Of a DNA stretch of 64,000 nt, positions 24,989 through 35,158 are shown in pieces. A program made the translations under genes and the position numbers. This DNA comes from Mycolicibacter kumamotonensis. GTDB lineage: Bacteria; Actinomycetota; Actinomycetes; Mycobacteriales; Mycobacteriaceae. The stretch spans positions 1 through 64,000 of the forward strand of contig NZ_MVHU01000003.1 in the NCBI RefSeq assembly GCF_002086285.1. Reading direction: 5' to 3'. A model generated the notes under the pieces. It made no database searches. It was given only the letters and a program-made list of their open reading frames with translations, and had not been told where the DNA came from. The stretch's first letter is position 1. The number at the start of each line of letters is the position of its first letter.

Positions 24989-25816
24989 TTACATATGGGA
25001 GCCGCCGTCAATCCGGACCTCGGTACCGGTGATGAAGGAGGCGTCATCGCTTCCCAGCATCGCCACCACGCCTGCGACCGCGTCCGGATCGGCGAAGATC
25101 GCGCCGCCGTCCAGCGGGAGCATCGGCGCCACCTTGCCGAACAGCGTGAAATCGGCGTCCTCGGGAAGCCCGGGGCCGACGCTTTTCCGTGATGCCCCCG
25201 TTCCGTCGGTCATTCCCGACGAAATCGAACCGGGTTGAACCGAATTGAACCGGATACCGGCCTTTGCGAACTCCATCGCCCAGGCGTGGGTCATCGACAA
25301 CACCCCGCCTTTGGAGGCCGCATAAGCAGCCATGTAGGGGTGAGCGAAGTGGGCGGACGTCGAGCTGAAGTTGACCACCGAGGGAGACCGGCCCTCGTGC
25401 AGCGCACGGATGGCCTCACGGGTCACCAGGAATGTGCCCACCAGGTTGATCCGCAGCACCTGCTCGAAGTCGGCCAGCGTGGTCTGCGCCAAATGCGAGG
25501 AGCGCAGGATCCCGGCGGCGTTCACCAGGGTGTCAAGTCCGCCCAGCACGTGCACCGCCTCGGCCACCCCGGCGCGAACCGAGGGTTCATCACCGATGTC
25601 CATCACCACGGTCGACAGGCGACTTCCCAGCTCGCCGGCTTTCGCAACGGTGTCGTCCAGGCCGTCGGCACTGATGTCCGCGGCGACCACGCGGCCACCT
25701 TCGGCGAGGATCCGCAGGACGCAGGCCTGTCCGATACCCGAACCGCCCCCGGTGATCAGCACTCGGCGGTCGACATAGCGCAAGCAGCCAGGCTGGGGTT
25801 CGGCGGGCTGGGACAC
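24989..25816 (-). CDS. SDR family oxidoreductase
   Basis: A 275 aa classical SDR. GGGSGIG cofactor loop at 23-29, Asp-rich DIS after the second strand (NAD preference), NAAG, catalytic Ser in FSSTS and Tyr-x-x-x-Lys in YAASK. C-terminal GTEVRIDGG. It is divergent from the mce operon across 210 nt (25817-26026), where I see no clear regulator site. In M. tuberculosis an SDR (hsd4A) lies beside mce4 in the other orientation, so a link to sterol metabolism is possible but not shown. Confidence 0.8.
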   Translation of the reverse strand: MSQPAEPQPGCLRYVDRRVLITGGGSGIGQACVLRILAEGGRVVAADISADGLDDTVAKAGELGSRLSTVVMDIGDEPSVRAGVAEAVHVLGGLDTLVNAAGILRSSHLAQTTLADFEQVLRINLVGTFLVTREAIRALHEGRSPSVVNFSSTSAHFAHPYMAAYAASKGGVLSMTHAWAMEFAKAGIRFNSVQPGSISSGMTDGTGASRKSVGPGLPEDADFTLFGKVAPMLPLDGGAIFADPDAVAGVVAMLGSDDASFITGTEVRIDGGSHM

Positions 25817-26026
25817 AGAACGACTCCTGTCGGTCTTGGTTCTCCGGTTGTGCGGATCAACAGCAGGCTACGTTCCCGCCCGAGTCGCTGCGGTGATGCG
25901 ACCCTTCCCGGTGGATGGGACGTGGCGTGTCGCCGGTCAGGTTCGGCTGTCACCGTCTTGGGCAAGCCGCTGACTCGGGCGGCGTCAGCGACGGCATTCG
26001 GTCCGGCAGTGGAGGTTTTGCGGCAC

Positions 26027-26839
26027 ATGGTGAGTAATGCCCAGGACCGCTGGTACGCCGGGTTGACCGCGGTCGGCGCCGGCACATCCGGGCCCCTGCG
26101 GGCCATCGGAGGCCTGCTGGCGATGTCGGTCGACGCGGTGAAGTTCCTGTTCTGCCGGCCCTTTCAGGGCCGGGAGCTGCTGGAGCAGTCCTGGTTCGTC
26201 GCGCGGGTGTCGCTGATGCCCACCGTGCTGGTCGCGATCCCCTTCACCGTCTTGGTCAGCTTCACGCTGAACATCCTGTTGCGTGAGCTGGGCGCGGCGG
26301 ACCTCTCGGGTGCCGGGGCGGCGTTCGGCGCGGTCACGCAGGTCGGGCCGATGGTGACGGTGTTGATCGTGGCCGGCGCCGGGGCGACGGCGATGTGCGC
26401 CGATCTGGGATCGCGCACCATCCGCGAAGAGATCGACGCCATGGAGGTGCTCGGCATCAACCCGGTGCAACGGCTGGTGACTCCCCGGATGCTGGCGTCG
26501 GGCGTGGTGGCGTTGTTGCTCAACAGCCTGGTGGTCATCATCGGGATCCTGGGTGGGTACACCTTCTCCATCTTCATCCAAGGCGTCAATCCCGGCGCTT
26601 TCGCGGCGGGGATCACCCTGTTGACCGGGGTGCCCGAGGTGATCATCTCGTGCGTAAAGGCGGCACTGTTCGGTCTGATCGCCGGAGTCGTGGCCTGCTA
26701 TCGCGGTCTGACGATCAGCGGCGGCGGTGCCAAGGCCGTGGGAAACGCCGTCAATGAGACGGTGGTGTACGCCTTCATGGCGTTGTTCGTGGTGAATGTG
26801 GTGGTCACCGCCATCGGCATCCAGCTGACTTCGGATTAG
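26027..26839 (+). CDS. yrbEA: YrbE/MlaE-type permease subunit A of the Mce transporter
   Basis: A 270 aa ABC-type permease with about five to six membrane helices. The cytosolic coupling segment EEIDAMEVLGINPVQRLV, diagnostic of MlaE/YrbE proteins, is intact. Two YrbE proteins form the membrane channel that receives lipid passed along the Mce proteins and works with the MceG ATPase, encoded elsewhere. The ATG at 26027 has GGAGG 11 nt upstream; the frame extends further up but with no protein-like sequence. It is the first gene of an eight-gene operon with tiny gaps or overlaps. Confidence 0.9.
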   Translation: MVSNAQDRWYAGLTAVGAGTSGPLRAIGGLLAMSVDAVKFLFCRPFQGRELLEQSWFVARVSLMPTVLVAIPFTVLVSFTLNILLRELGAADLSGAGAAFGAVTQVGPMVTVLIVAGAGATAMCADLGSRTIREEIDAMEVLGINPVQRLVTPRMLASGVVALLLNSLVVIIGILGGYTFSIFIQGVNPGAFAAGITLLTGVPEVIISCVKAALFGLIAGVVACYRGLTISGGGAKAVGNAVNETVVYAFMALFVVNVVVTAIGIQLTSD

Positions 26840-26852
26840 CCGGGAGACCACG

Positions 26853-27701
26853 ATGGCTGGCCTACGAGTGCTCTACCCGCAGGTGGCGCGGGAGCTGAAC
26901 AGACCGATCGACACCCTCAGCCGACTCGGCGACCACACCGCCTTCTATGGCCGCGCGCTCGCAGGTGTGCCGCACGCAGCCACCGCCTACCGCCGCGAAG
27001 TCGTTCGTCTCATCGCCGAAATCAGTATGGGCGCGGGAACATTGGCGATGATCGGCGGCACCGTGGTCATCGTCGGATTCCTCACCTTGGCAGCGGGCGG
27101 CACGCTTGCGGTGCAGGGCTACAGCTCCCTCGGCGACATCGGCATCGAAGCCCTGACCGGATTCTTGGCCGCCTTCATCAACGTCCGGATATCCGCTCCC
27201 GTTGTAGCCGGCATCGGCCTCGCCGCCACCTTCGGCGCCGGCGTGACCGCTCAATTGGGCGCCATGCGGATCAACGAAGAGATCGACGCGCTGGAGACCA
27301 TGGGAATCCACGCCGTCGAATACCTTGTGAGCACCCGCATTGTGGCCGGAATGGTGGCGATCACGCCGCTGTATTCGATCGCGGTGATCCTGTCGTTTGC
27401 GGCCAGCAAGCTGACCACCGTGGTGATGTTCGGGCAGTCGGCCGGCCTGTACAACCACTACTTCGGGACGTTTCTCAACCCCAAAGACCTGCTGTGGTCG
27501 TTCCTGCAGGCAATCCTGATGGCCATCGCGGTGCTGCTCGTGCACACCTACTTCGGCTACTTCGCCAGCGGCGGACCGTCCGGGGTCGGCGTTGCCGTGG
27601 GCAACGCCGTGCGGACGTCACTCATCGTCGTAATCTCCGTGACCCTGCTGGTGTCGCTCTCCGTTTACGGCTCCAACGGCAACTTCAACCTGTCCGGCTA
27701 G
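26853..27701 (+). CDS. yrbEB: YrbE/MlaE-type permease subunit B of the Mce transporter
   Basis: A 282 aa paralogue of the preceding gene, with a longer N-terminus (about 55 residues before the first strong hydrophobic helix) as usual for YrbE-B proteins. The coupling loop is EEIDALETMGIHAVEYLV. The five or so membrane helices end in SVYGSNGNFNLSG. It starts 13 nt after yrbEA with ATG at 26853. Confidence 0.9.
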   Translation: MAGLRVLYPQVARELNRPIDTLSRLGDHTAFYGRALAGVPHAATAYRREVVRLIAEISMGAGTLAMIGGTVVIVGFLTLAAGGTLAVQGYSSLGDIGIEALTGFLAAFINVRISAPVVAGIGLAATFGAGVTAQLGAMRINEEIDALETMGIHAVEYLVSTRIVAGMVAITPLYSIAVILSFAASKLTTVVMFGQSAGLYNHYFGTFLNPKDLLWSFLQAILMAIAVLLVHTYFGYFASGGPSGVGVAVGNAVRTSLIVVISVTLLVSLSVYGSNGNFNLSG

Positions 27702-27710
27702 GGCGGCGTG

Positions 27711-28904
27711 ATGGCAACGAGTTCGCGCATCAGACGATCCCTGACGGGATTGGCCACGGTGGCCGTCGTAGCGGCCACCGTCGCGCTGGCAGTAGGACTG
27801 TTTCGCGGCAGCTTCACCAGAACCGTTCCCATCACCGTGCTGTCCAGCCGGGCCGGCCTGGTCATGAATCCGGACGCCAAAGTGAAGCTGCATGGGGCGC
27901 AGGTCGGTTCGGTGAAGTCGATCGAATCATTGGCGGACGGACGCGCGGCCCTGCATCTGGCCATGGACCCGTCGTACATGGACGTCATACCGGCGAACGT
28001 TCGCATCGACATCGCCTCGTCGACGGTGTTCGGCTCCAAGTATGTCGACCTGATCCCGCCGGCCGAACCGTCCGAACACTCTCTGCAGCGTGGGCAGGTG
28101 CTGCACGCCGACCATGTCACGGTAGAGATCAACACGGTCTTCGAGCGGCTGTCGTCGGTGCTGGCGAAAATCGAACCCGCCAAACTCAACGAGACGCTCG
28201 GAGCCCTGGCAACGGCGTTGGACGGCCGGGGAGACCGGATCGGGCAGATGATGTCCGATCTCGATGAGTTTCTGGCGCGGGTCGACCCGAGCCTGACGGC
28301 CCTGGAACACGACTTCACCGTCGCTCCCCGCGTGCTCGAGGCCTATGCCGATGCGGCACCCGATGTGGTCAGCACCGCCGGCGCGGCCACGCGGATGAGC
28401 AGTACGGTGGTCAGCGAGCAACACAGCCTGGATGCGCTGCTGCTCAGCGTGATCGGCCTGGCGGAGACCGGCAACGACGTCGTCGGCACCAACAGCCAGG
28501 CGATCACCGACACCATGGCACTGCTCGGCCCCACCACCGACCTCACCAACCAGTACCACGAGGCGCTGACCTGCGGTCTGGGCGGAGCCGTCCAATTGGC
28601 CAAAGCCCCAGGCACACCCGTGCCGGGTGGCCTGCTGCTGCAGACCGTGGTCCTGGGCCAGGAACGCTACCGGTATCCGCAGAATCTGCCGAAGGTGGCG
28701 GCAACCGGCGGACCGCAGTGCACCGATCTGCCCAAGGTCGGATACCAGAAGCATCCACCGTTCGTGATCACCGATGTCGATGCCAACCCCGCGCAGTACG
28801 GCAACGAGGGAATCCTGCTGAACTCCGACGGCCTCAAACAGCTGCTGTACGGGCCGATCGACGGACCGCCACGCAACAGCGCACAGATCGGGCATCCCGG
28901 ATGA
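27711..28904 (+). CDS. mceA: MceA family lipid-transport protein
   Basis: A 397 aa cell-envelope protein. An N-terminal membrane anchor (about residues 10-30) precedes the MCE/MlaD beta-barrel domain (about 37-115, with VKLHGAQVGSVKSI) and a long helical domain that builds the periplasmic tube with MceB-F. ATG at 27711 follows a possible GTG at 27708. The stop overlaps the mceB start as ATGA. The family imports lipids; Mce4 systems take up cholesterol, but the type of this one cannot be fixed by eye. Confidence 0.9.
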   Translation: MATSSRIRRSLTGLATVAVVAATVALAVGLFRGSFTRTVPITVLSSRAGLVMNPDAKVKLHGAQVGSVKSIESLADGRAALHLAMDPSYMDVIPANVRIDIASSTVFGSKYVDLIPPAEPSEHSLQRGQVLHADHVTVEINTVFERLSSVLAKIEPAKLNETLGALATALDGRGDRIGQMMSDLDEFLARVDPSLTALEHDFTVAPRVLEAYADAAPDVVSTAGAATRMSSTVVSEQHSLDALLLSVIGLAETGNDVVGTNSQAITDTMALLGPTTDLTNQYHEALTCGLGGAVQLAKAPGTPVPGGLLLQTVVLGQERYRYPQNLPKVAATGGPQCTDLPKVGYQKHPPFVITDVDANPAQYGNEGILLNSDGLKQLLYGPIDGPPRNSAQIGHPG

Positions 28905-29932
28905 GCGGGCTCGGAAAGACCGCCGTCAAGTTGGGCGCGTTCGGAATCACGATGGTGCTCTTCACCGCGGCCCTGCTCGTCATCTTCAGCCAGTACCGGT
29001 CCGGTTCCACCAACTCCTATTCGGCGGTGTTCCAGGACGTCTCGAGCCTGAAGACCGGCGACTCGGTTCGAGTCGCCGGCATTCGGGTGGGCACCGTCCG
29101 GAAGGTCGCGCTGCAGTCGGACAACACCGCGCTGGTCGCCTTCGACGCCGATGACAACATCCGGCTCACCGAGAGCACCAAGGTTGCGGTGCGCTACCTC
29201 AACCTCGTCGGCGACCGCTACCTCGAACTCATCGACGACCCCGGCCCTGCTCGCATCCGGCCACCGGGGTACCGCTTCGGAACCGACCGGACCGAACCGG
29301 CCCTCAACCTCGACCTATTGCTCGGCGGCCTGAAACCGGTGATCCAGGGACTCAATCCCGACGACGTCAATACGCTGACCAGCTCCCTGATCCAGATCCT
29401 GCAGGGACAGGGCGGTGACCTGGAGTCGTTGTTCGCCAGGACGTCGTCGTTCACCAACGCGGTGGCCGACAACGGGCAGACCGTCGAACGGCTCATCGAG
29501 AATCTCAACGACACGCTGACCGTACTGGCCAAGGACGGCAACAAGTTCTCCCATGCGGTCGACGGCCTGGAGCGGCTGGTGAGCGGCCTTGCCCAGGAGC
29601 GTGATCCGATCGGTGAGGCCATCACGGCACTGGACAACGGAAGCGCTTCGTTGGCCACGCTGCTCACCGAGGCGCGAGCGCCCCTGTCGGGAACTGTCGA
29701 CCAGCTGACCCGGCTTGCTCCGCTGCTCGCGAACGACACCGATCTCGCCCGCCTCGACCTGTTGATGCACAAGACACCGCAGAACTACCGCAAGTTGGTG
29801 CGGCTCGGTTCATACGGCAGCTGGCTGAACCTCTACATCTGCGGCGTCTCGGTCCGGGTGTCGGACCTACAAGGCCGCACCGCCCACTTCCCCTGGGTGA
29901 TCCAGCAGACCGGACGGTGCGGAGAGCCCTGA
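28901..29932 (+). CDS. mceB: MceB family lipid-transport protein
   Basis: A 343 aa MCE protein. N-terminal membrane helix (about 8-30), then the MCE domain (SVRVAGIRVGTVRKV at about 54-68), then a helical region rich in Leu/Asn heptads and a short Cys-containing C-terminus (LYICGVSVRV). The length is typical of MceB. Its TGA stop shares a base with the mceC ATG. Confidence 0.9.
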   Translation: MSGLGKTAVKLGAFGITMVLFTAALLVIFSQYRSGSTNSYSAVFQDVSSLKTGDSVRVAGIRVGTVRKVALQSDNTALVAFDADDNIRLTESTKVAVRYLNLVGDRYLELIDDPGPARIRPPGYRFGTDRTEPALNLDLLLGGLKPVIQGLNPDDVNTLTSSLIQILQGQGGDLESLFARTSSFTNAVADNGQTVERLIENLNDTLTVLAKDGNKFSHAVDGLERLVSGLAQERDPIGEAITALDNGSASLATLLTEARAPLSGTVDQLTRLAPLLANDTDLARLDLLMHKTPQNYRKLVRLGSYGSWLNLYICGVSVRVSDLQGRTAHFPWVIQQTGRCGEP

Positions 29933-31014
29933 TGCTTAAATATCGTGACTCTGCGCTGGTCCGAACCGGGCTCGTCGGCTTGGTGGTGATGGTCCTGGTC
30001 ATCCTGATCGGACTGCATCCCAAACAGCTGTTGGCCATGGCGACCTCGATCCGGTACCAGGCGGTCTTCGCCGAGGCCGGCGGGCTGGCCGCCGGCAACA
30101 ACGTGAAAGTGTCCGGCGTCAACGTGGGTGCGGTGTCCGGCGTCGAACTCGACCACGGTAAAGCGCTGGTCACCTTCGCCGTCGACAGCAAGGTCCGGCT
30201 CGGCAAAGACACCACGGCTCACATCGGCATCGGAACCCTGCTCGGAGAACGGGTTCTGGTGATCGAACCGCGTGGCAGCGGCAGCATCGGCGCACGAGGT
30301 GTCATCCCGCTGTCCCGCACCGCCTCGCCGTACTCCTTGACCGATGCGCTCGGTGAGTTCACGACGAACACCGCCGCCACCGACACCGCGGCCATCAACC
30401 AGTCCCTGGACACGCTGTCGGCGACCGTGGAACGTCTTGCCCCGCAGTTGGCTCCCACCTTCGACGGCATCAGCCGGTTGTCCAGGTCGCTGAACAACCG
30501 CAACGAGTCGCTGGCCGGCCTGCTCACGACCGCCTCGAACGTCACCGGCATCCTGTCCGAACGCAGCGACCAAGTGAACCGGCTCATCCTCAACGCCGAT
30601 GATCTACTCGGGGTGCTGCAGGACCGGCGCCATGCGATCGTCGATCTCCTTGCCAACACCACAGCGGTGGCTCAGCAGCTTTCCGGTCTGGTAGACGACA
30701 ACGAGCAGGAACTGGCTCCCACCCTCGAGCAGCTCAACAAGGTCTCGGCGATGCTCGAACGCAACCGCGACAACCTCACCAAAACCCTCACAGGCCTCGC
30801 CAAATACCAACTGACGCAAGGTGAGGCCGTCAACAACGGCTTTTATTACTACGGTTTTGCGTCCAACCTGCTTCCGGGACCGGCGATTCAACCGTTCCTG
30901 GACTACGCGCTCGGCCTCCGCCGTGGGGTCGACGCCGGGCAACCGCCCGACAACGCCGGGCCGCGCGCAGAATTCCCGTTCCCGTACAACGGGATTCCGG
31001 GAGGTTCCCGATGA
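29932..31014 (+). CDS. mceC: MceC family lipid-transport protein
   Basis: A 360 aa MCE protein with an N-terminal anchor (about residues 10-28), an MCE domain (NVKVSGVNVGAVSGV) and a long helical section. The C-terminus is Pro/Gly-rich without the extended proline tail of some MceC proteins. The start at 29932 is fixed by the TGATG overlap with mceB; ATGA couples it to mceD. Confidence 0.9.
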   Translation: MLKYRDSALVRTGLVGLVVMVLVILIGLHPKQLLAMATSIRYQAVFAEAGGLAAGNNVKVSGVNVGAVSGVELDHGKALVTFAVDSKVRLGKDTTAHIGIGTLLGERVLVIEPRGSGSIGARGVIPLSRTASPYSLTDALGEFTTNTAATDTAAINQSLDTLSATVERLAPQLAPTFDGISRLSRSLNNRNESLAGLLTTASNVTGILSERSDQVNRLILNADDLLGVLQDRRHAIVDLLANTTAVAQQLSGLVDDNEQELAPTLEQLNKVSAMLERNRDNLTKTLTGLAKYQLTQGEAVNNGFYYYGFASNLLPGPAIQPFLDYALGLRRGVDAGQPPDNAGPRAEFPFPYNGIPGGSR

Positions 31015-32474
31015 TCGGTGACAAGCCGCTGGGGCCGGCCAAAAAGCTCCTGGTAATCGTCGTGGCGGTACTGCTAGCGTCGGCTGCCGGGTACCTCGGC
31101 TATCAGAAGTTCGCGGGCCCCCGGACGATCATCGCCTATTTCAAGTCGGCGACGGCCATCTATCCCGGCGACGAGGTCCGGGTGGTCGGGGTGCGGGTAG
31201 GCACCGTCAAATCCATCGAGCCGCTGGGGACGCGGGCAAGGATCACCCTCTCAGTCGATCACGACGTGCCCATACCCGCCGACGCGAAAGCCATCATCGT
31301 GGCGCCCAACCTAGTCTCCGCCCGTTACGTGCAGCTGACGCCCGCATACGGGTCGAGTCCAGCGGCCAGCGGCGCCACCATGGTCGACGGCGCTGAGATC
31401 AGCGAGGATCGCACCGCCATCCCGGTCGAGTGGGATGAGATCAAAGATCAGCTCACCCGTCTCGCCGCCGAGTTGGGCCCTTCCAGTGGGGTGTCCAACA
31501 CGTCACTGGGACGCTTCATCGACACCGCCGCCGATGCCATGGCGGGAAACGGCGACAAACTCCGGGAGACCATCAGGCAATTGTCGGACGTCGGCCGAAT
31601 CCTCGGAAACGGAAGCGGAGACATCGTCAGTGTCATCAAGAACCTTCAGGTCTTCGTCACCGCACTACGCGACAGCAACACCCAGATCGTGGAGTTTCAG
31701 GACCGGCTCGCCGACGTGACAAGCGTGATCGATGGCAGCCGCTCCGACCTCGACTCGGCCATCAACGAACTCTCGGGCGCAATCGGAAAGGTGCAACGCT
31801 TCATCGCCGGGTCCCGGGATCAGTCCGCCCAACAGGTACAGCGACTAGCGAACGTAACCCAGGTGTTGTCCGACAACAGCATGGTGGTCAAAAACATCCT
31901 GCACGCCGCACCGAACGCTCTGGTCAACGGCTACAACATCTACAACCCCGATACCGGTGGCCCCCGTGGCTCTTTCGCGATGAACAACTTCGCAAACCCC
32001 GTCGCCACGATCTGCTCGGCGATCGCCGCGGTCGAGAATGCCACCGCGGAAACGTCCGGGAAGGCATGTGCGGAGTACCTGGGCCCGGCACTGCGACTGA
32101 TGAACTTCAACTATCTCCCGCTGCCGTTCAACGCCTACCTTGGGCCCGCCCCGAAGAACGTCATCTACTCCGACCCGAGACTGGCCCCCGGCGGGGGAGG
32201 GCCGGCCCCGGGGCCGGCGGAGATACCGCCCGCGGTCTCTGCCTACACCGGAGCCGGCGACGTGCCGCCCCCGCCCGGATGGACCGATCCGCCGCACCCA
32301 CCAGGGGCTTACACCCCCGACGGGTTACCCGCCGACCGGCACCCGGCCCTCTATCCCGGCGCACCCGTTCCGCCAGGAGTCCCGGTGCTGCCACCACCGA
32401 CGCCGGCCGCATCGAACCTTCCCGAGCTGCTGCTGCCTCAAGCCGGACTGACATCGACGGGAGGAGCGCCGTGA
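31011..32474 (+). CDS. mceD: MceD family lipid-transport protein with proline-rich tail
   Basis: A 487 aa MCE protein. N-terminal anchor (about 11-28), MCE domain (EVRVVGVRVGTVKSI) and helical needle region, then a C-terminal tail of about 100 residues from roughly 390 that is very rich in Pro and Gly and probably disordered. Such tails occur in several MceC/MceD proteins. It overlaps mceC by ATGA and mceE by GTGA. Confidence 0.9.
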   Translation: MIGDKPLGPAKKLLVIVVAVLLASAAGYLGYQKFAGPRTIIAYFKSATAIYPGDEVRVVGVRVGTVKSIEPLGTRARITLSVDHDVPIPADAKAIIVAPNLVSARYVQLTPAYGSSPAASGATMVDGAEISEDRTAIPVEWDEIKDQLTRLAAELGPSSGVSNTSLGRFIDTAADAMAGNGDKLRETIRQLSDVGRILGNGSGDIVSVIKNLQVFVTALRDSNTQIVEFQDRLADVTSVIDGSRSDLDSAINELSGAIGKVQRFIAGSRDQSAQQVQRLANVTQVLSDNSMVVKNILHAAPNALVNGYNIYNPDTGGPRGSFAMNNFANPVATICSAIAAVENATAETSGKACAEYLGPALRLMNFNYLPLPFNAYLGPAPKNVIYSDPRLAPGGGGPAPGPAEIPPAVSAYTGAGDVPPPPGWTDPPHPPGAYTPDGLPADRHPALYPGAPVPPGVPVLPPPTPAASNLPELLLPQAGLTSTGGAP

Positions 32475-33670
32475 CGACGACCTTGAGACGAAGAGGGGCG
32501 GCCGTCGCATGCGGTATCGCCCTCCTGTCCTCCGGCTGCTCGTTCGACGGCCTCAATTCGCTACCGCTTCCCGGCACGGTAGGAACCGGCTCCGGAGCCA
32601 CCACCTACCACGTGCAGATAGCGAATGTCGGCTCATTGGAATCGAATTCGCCGGTCATGGTAGGCGACGTGATCGTCGGCACGGTCCGCCGAATGGCCGT
32701 TGACAACTGGCGCGCCGACGTCGAGATCTCGGTCAGATCCGACGTCGACATTCCTGCCAATGCGGTCGCCGCCGTGGGCCAGACCAGCCTGCTCGGATCG
32801 ATGCATCTGGCGTTGGATCCCCCCATGGGCGAACCGGCGACCGGGCGACTGCGTCCCGGTGCGACCATCCCGATCTCCAAGTCCTCGACGTACCCCTCGA
32901 CCGAGCAGACGCTCTCGTCGCTGTCGGTGGTGGTCAACGGCGGCGGATTGACCCAGATCGGCGACATCGTCCGCAACTTCACCGCAGCGCTCGACGGACG
33001 GCAGGTCCAGATTCGCGATCTGCTGACCCGAATGAACACCGTGGTGACCCTGTTGGACACCCAGCACGACAACATCATCGCCTCGATCTCATCGCTGAAT
33101 CGGCTGGCCGAGACCTTCGCCGGCCAGCGGGACGTGCTCACCGCCGCCCTGAACCGCATCCCGGCAGCGCTCGACGTGCTCAACAAACAGCGTCCGCAGC
33201 TGACCACTGCCCTGAGGAAGTTGGGCGACTTCAGTGCCACCGCAACGCAACTCCTCAACGACTCGCAGGCCGACATCGTCCGCAACCTCAAGAACCTCGA
33301 ACCGACGGTACGTGCGTTGGCCGATGTCGGACCCGATCTGGCCACCGCCCTGGCATATCTACCGACGTACCCGTATACCCAAGAGTTCATCGACCGTGGC
33401 ATCCGCGGTGACTACATGAATCAGTTCATCGTCTTCGACTTCACGATCCCCCGGCTCAAGAGCGGCATACTGCTCGGCACCAGGTGGGGCGAACCGGGTG
33501 CCTCGCTGGTGCCGGCACCGGGGGACCCCTGGTACTCCACCTACACGCGGGATCCGCTCAAGGCCCCGCTGGCCGAACGCCCCAGCGAGGTGGCCACCGT
33601 ACCGCCGCTCATCGACTCGCCGATGGACACGTCCGAGGCGCCCTTCGTCCCCGGCCCGGGCGGCAGCTGA
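32471..33670 (+). CDS. mceE: MceE family lipoprotein
   Basis: A 399 aa lipoprotein member of the complex (LprN-like position). The signal peptide ends in the lipobox LLSSGC with lipidated Cys at about residue 23. The MCE domain follows (SPVMVGDVIVGTVRRM) and then the helical domain (about 130-300). GTG at 32471 overlaps the mceD stop. It is the only lipoprotein of the six, as normal for mce operons. Confidence 0.92.
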   Translation: MTTTLRRRGAAVACGIALLSSGCSFDGLNSLPLPGTVGTGSGATTYHVQIANVGSLESNSPVMVGDVIVGTVRRMAVDNWRADVEISVRSDVDIPANAVAAVGQTSLLGSMHLALDPPMGEPATGRLRPGATIPISKSSTYPSTEQTLSSLSVVVNGGGLTQIGDIVRNFTAALDGRQVQIRDLLTRMNTVVTLLDTQHDNIIASISSLNRLAETFAGQRDVLTAALNRIPAALDVLNKQRPQLTTALRKLGDFSATATQLLNDSQADIVRNLKNLEPTVRALADVGPDLATALAYLPTYPYTQEFIDRGIRGDYMNQFIVFDFTIPRLKSGILLGTRWGEPGASLVPAPGDPWYSTYTRDPLKAPLAERPSEVATVPPLIDSPMDTSEAPFVPGPGGS

Positions 33671-35151
33671 TGTTGACACGTTTCGTCCGGAATCAGTTGA
33701 TCATCTTCGCGGTCGCCTCGGTGATCGGTGTCGGCACCATGATCTTCGGCTACCTGCAGGCTCCGGTGCTGCTCGGCATCGGACGCATCTCGGTAACGCT
33801 CCACCTGCCCTCCACCGGAGGTCTCTACCAGTTCTCCAACGTGACCTACCGAGGTGTCGAGGTGGGGAAGGTCACCGAGATCCGGCCCACTCGTGGCGGC
33901 GCCGAAGTAACGATGTCCTTGAAGCCGTCGCCGAAGATCCCCGCAGATCTACAGGCCAACGTCCGCAGCGTCTCCGCGGTCGGCGAACAATACGTCGACC
34001 TGGTGCCCCGTAGCGATGGCGGACCCTATCTCAAAAACGGCTCCACCATCAGCGCAGACAATGCGTCGCTGCCGAAGCCGGTCGGACCCATGCTTGATCA
34101 GATGAGCGCGCTCGTGGACAGCATCCCCACCGGAAAGCTCGGTGTTGTGCTCGACGAATCCTTCAAGGCGCTCAACGGAACCGGGAACGACCTCGGCGCC
34201 CTGTTCGAATCATCGAGTCGGCTCGCCGCCGACCTCAACGGCGTCGCCGAGAGCACTCGCAGCTTGATCGACGACAGCCGAACCCTTTTGGAGGGCCAGG
34301 CCGACAGCGCAGACGCCCTCCGGACGTGGGCGCGCAGCCTGGCCGGGATCACCCAGCAGGTCGCGGCACGTGACACCGAGGTGCAAACCATCCTCCGCAC
34401 CGGAGTCGGCGCCGCAGACGAAGCGTCCCGGCTACTCGAACAGGTCCGGCCGACGCTGCCGGTCTTGCTGGCCAATCTGCGCACGGTCGGCCAGATCGGC
34501 GTCACCTACCATCGGTCGATCGAACAGTTGCTGGTGCTGTTGCCGCCCTATCTGGCCGCCACCCAGTCCTACGGGTCTTCGTTGAACAACCCGACCGGCA
34601 TGGCACTGTCCGAGTTCAGCCTCACTCTCGGCGACCCGCCGGCGTGCTCGGTCGGATTCTTACCGCCATCGTCGTGGCGTTCGCCGGCGGATCTGAGCGA
34701 CGTGGACACCCCGGACGGGTTGTACTGCAAACTCCCGCAGGATTCCGCCATCGGGGTGCGCGGCGCGCGGAACTACCCGTGTATGGCCCAGCCTGGAAAA
34801 CGTGCGCCCACCGTCGAGATCTGCGAGAGCGACCGCCCCTACGAACCCCTGGCGATGCGTCAGCACGCAACAGGGCCGTATCCGATCGACCCCAGCCTCA
34901 TCGCGCAGGGTATTCCGCCAGACGATCGAATCACGGTGGAAGAACAGATCTTCGGGCCGGTCGAGGGTACGCCGATGCCCCCTGGGGTGGCGCCGAGCGG
35001 CTATGTGCCGGGAGCAGAACGGCCCCCGGTCGCCGTTGCCACCTATAACCCGCGGACCGGGCAGTACGCGGCACCCGACGGCAAGGTGTACAGCCAGACC
35101 GACCTGGTGCGGCCGGAAACCCAGAGCTGGGAAGATCTGCTGCCGAAGTAA
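33670..35151 (+). CDS. mceF: MceF family lipid-transport protein
   Basis: A 493 aa MCE protein closing the operon. N-terminal helix (about 9-28), MCE domain (NVTYRGVEVGKVTEI), helical region, then a C-terminal domain with several Cys (DPPACSVGF, YPCMAQ, EICESD) and a Tyr/Pro-rich end. The ATG overlaps the mceE TGA by one base. A short convergent exported-protein gene follows after 7 nt. Confidence 0.9.
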   Translation: MLTRFVRNQLIIFAVASVIGVGTMIFGYLQAPVLLGIGRISVTLHLPSTGGLYQFSNVTYRGVEVGKVTEIRPTRGGAEVTMSLKPSPKIPADLQANVRSVSAVGEQYVDLVPRSDGGPYLKNGSTISADNASLPKPVGPMLDQMSALVDSIPTGKLGVVLDESFKALNGTGNDLGALFESSSRLAADLNGVAESTRSLIDDSRTLLEGQADSADALRTWARSLAGITQQVAARDTEVQTILRTGVGAADEASRLLEQVRPTLPVLLANLRTVGQIGVTYHRSIEQLLVLLPPYLAATQSYGSSLNNPTGMALSEFSLTLGDPPACSVGFLPPSSWRSPADLSDVDTPDGLYCKLPQDSAIGVRGARNYPCMAQPGKRAPTVEICESDRPYEPLAMRQHATGPYPIDPSLIAQGIPPDDRITVEEQIFGPVEGTPMPPGVAPSGYVPGAERPPVAVATYNPRTGQYAAPDGKVYSQTDLVRPETQSWEDLLPK

Positions 35152-35158
35152 GCCGGGG

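Noticed and set aside
25235-26026. An upstream extension of yrbEA of 264 codons
   Set aside because: Antisense to the SDR gene in its first part, not protein-like, and yrbEA has its own GGAGG at a normal length start.
26027-35151. Assignment of the mce operon as mce4 (cholesterol)
   Set aside because: The neighbours differ from the M. tuberculosis mce4 locus and the proteins cannot be subtyped by eye; the type number is left open.
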